Of a DNA stretch of 5,659 bases, positions 4,610 to 5,659 are shown piece after piece. How positions within the stretch are numbered: the stretch's first letter is position 1; each line of letters starts with the position of its first letter. The notes below the pieces were generated by a model that ran no database searches, was not told where the DNA came from, and was given only the letters and a program-made list of their open reading frames with translations. Made by a program: the position numbers and the translations under genes. The DNA lies in the NCBI GenBank assembly GCA_964370205.1, contig CAYJIK010000101.1:1-5659 (forward strand), read 5' to 3'. Source of the DNA: DAMCAP01 sp964370205 (GTDB lineage Bacteria; Bacillota; Clostridia; Oscillospirales; Ruminococcaceae).

Positions 4610-5659
4610 CTATCCCCTAGCCAATAGCTTTCTGCCCGGACATTCGCCTTCGCCTGTACGGTAGATGCAGTTTGGGCAGCTTATGCACTTGCCTACATTT
4701 TTGCCGTCTTTAGCGTCGTTTGCCCAGTTTGGGTTTACCAGTGTACCACGGCCTATGCAGACCATATCCACGTTTGTCTGCTCGAGGACACCCTCCGCTT
4801 GCTCTCTTGTGGTGATGCCGTTGACAGCAAACACGGGGAGGGTCTCGCTGACGTGCTTTTTGATCTCGCCAGCGCCGTATATGACATCAGCGAAAGCGAA
4901 GCCGTCCGGCGACTGAGGGTCTGCTTCATGAGAGAAGCCTGACGACACGTTTAGGAAGTCCATGCCGATCTGCTCAAAGGTCATGGCGTGCTCTATGCCG
5001 TCTATCAACGTAGGCTCAAACGCTCCCATACGTATGCCGACTACAAAGTCAGCGTTCGTGCGCTCACGTATCTTCTTCATAATGTTCTTGACTACCAGTG
5101 TCACGTCCTGACCGTACTTGTCACTACGCTTGTTGACACGGTTGTTCAGGAACTGAGTAAGCAGGTAGTTATGCGCACCGTGAAGCTCTACGCCGTCATA
5201 CCCTGCCTTTTCAGCACGGACAGCGGCGTCCGCAAACAGGTCTTCTATGGCTTCCACCTGTGCGGTAGTCAGCTCTACTGCGGTTTTGTTCCTTAGTGTA
5301 TATTCAGAAGCGGACACCACCTCTGCTTCCGCGCCCATAACACCTGCGTGGTGTATCTGGACAAAAATCGGCACGCCCTCAGCGTGAACAGCCTCGACAA
5401 TGCGTCTGTGACCTTCAATATGCTCGTCTGACCACAATCCCAGCTGGTCAAAGGACAGCCTACCTTGCTTGTTAATCGCATTAGCCTCGACGATTACAGC
5501 ACCAAAACCGCCCTTGGCAATGGTCGAGTAGTGCGCTACGTTCCTGTCAGTGACCATTCCGCTGTCGTCGGACAGCTTGAAGTAGACCATCGGAGGTACG
5601 CAGATACGGTTTTTTAAGGTCAGGTGTTTGATGGTTAGTGTTTCGAATAGTGTTTTCAT
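4610..5659 (-). CDS. NADH:flavin oxidoreductase, Old Yellow Enzyme family, with C-terminal Cys cluster
   Basis: This is a 349-residue FMN-binding TIM-barrel protein. The first residues, MKTLFETLTIKHLTLKNRI, are the typical family N-terminus, so the ATG at the window edge (5657-5659) is probably the real start; its ribosome-binding site is outside. Family motifs in order: PPMVY (22-26), QIHHAG (101-106), ELHGAHNYLLTQFLNNR (158-174) with the active-site histidines H160 and H163, GIRMG (208-212), and the FMN-phosphate region VNGITTREQAEG with CIGRGTLVNP (279-310). The C-terminus has CISCPNC and a later Cys (C325, C328, C331, C340), a C-x2-C-x2-C-x8-C pattern resembling the iron-sulfur region of 2,4-dienoyl-CoA reductase-type members. 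It stops 9 residues later, lacking their FAD/NAD(P) domains. An enoate or related reductase fed by a separate electron donor is likely; the substrate is unknown. Confidence 0.93.
   Translation of the reverse strand: MKTLFETLTIKHLTLKNRICVPPMVYFKLSDDSGMVTDRNVAHYSTIAKGGFGAVIVEANAINKQGRLSFDQLGLWSDEHIEGHRRIVEAVHAEGVPIFVQIHHAGVMGAEAEVVSASEYTLRNKTAVELTTAQVEAIEDLFADAAVRAEKAGYDGVELHGAHNYLLTQFLNNRVNKRSDKYGQDVTLVVKNIMKKIRERTNADFVVGIRMGAFEPTLIDGIEHAMTFEQIGMDFLNVSSGFSHEADPQSPDGFAFADVIYGAGEIKKHVSETLPVFAVNGITTREQAEGVLEQTNVDMVCIGRGTLVNPNWANDAKDGKNVGKCISCPNCIYRTGEGECPGRKLLARG

Overview
The window is about 5.7 kb of chromosomal-type DNA at roughly 50% GC, most likely from an anaerobic Firmicute of the gut-clostridia type (Oscillospirales or Ruminococcaceae-like). 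This is inferred from strong purine-rich Shine-Dalgarno sites, an extended -10 promoter, frequent ATA and AGA codons, and a stand-alone Old Yellow Enzyme-family flavoprotein with a C-terminal cysteine cluster. The species cannot be named from the sequence.

Layout: 1-726 (+) is the C-terminal part of an M20-family metallopeptidase that enters from outside the window. 727-1716 is about 990 bp without a conventional gene. It holds a decayed 78-bp REPIN-like element (736-813), two consecutive nested inverted-repeat modules that fold as four-way 'cloverleaf' junctions (890-1069 and 1175-1324), an inverted repeat (1371-1412) next to an extended -10 promoter (1423-1451), and a leader of about 260 nt (1458-1716) with a possible 16-codon ORF. 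1717-3147 (+) is a MATE-family exporter that starts at TTG. 3148-3297 holds a 76-bp imperfect inverted repeat. 3298-4404 (+) is an M24-family Xaa-Pro peptidase. 4405-4609 separates convergent genes and holds an intact 78-bp REPIN-like element (4461-4538), which can also act as a minus-strand terminator, followed by a plus-strand terminator. 4610-5659 (-) is the NADH:flavin oxidoreductase; its likely ATG is the last three bases of the window.

The protein-coding genes belong to ordinary families: two peptidases that probably recycle peptides, an efflux pump, and a flavin/iron-sulfur reductase. Nothing links them into one pathway. The MATE gene appears to be separately transcribed.

The unusual content is non-coding. 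The two cloverleaf modules share flanking sequence (about 82% identical over 55/56 nt) and the same plan: an outer stem and three hairpins, with a middle hairpin of exactly 20 bp, 4-nt loop, 20 bp. The hairpin sequences differ, but pairing is kept: 9 of the 20 middle-stem pairs are replaced by other Watson-Crick pairs around an invariant GGAGGCT core. The REPIN-like elements are built as 26+26+26 nt with GTAG and CTAC at the ends, resembling the REP/RAYT substrate plan. No transposase is present in the window.
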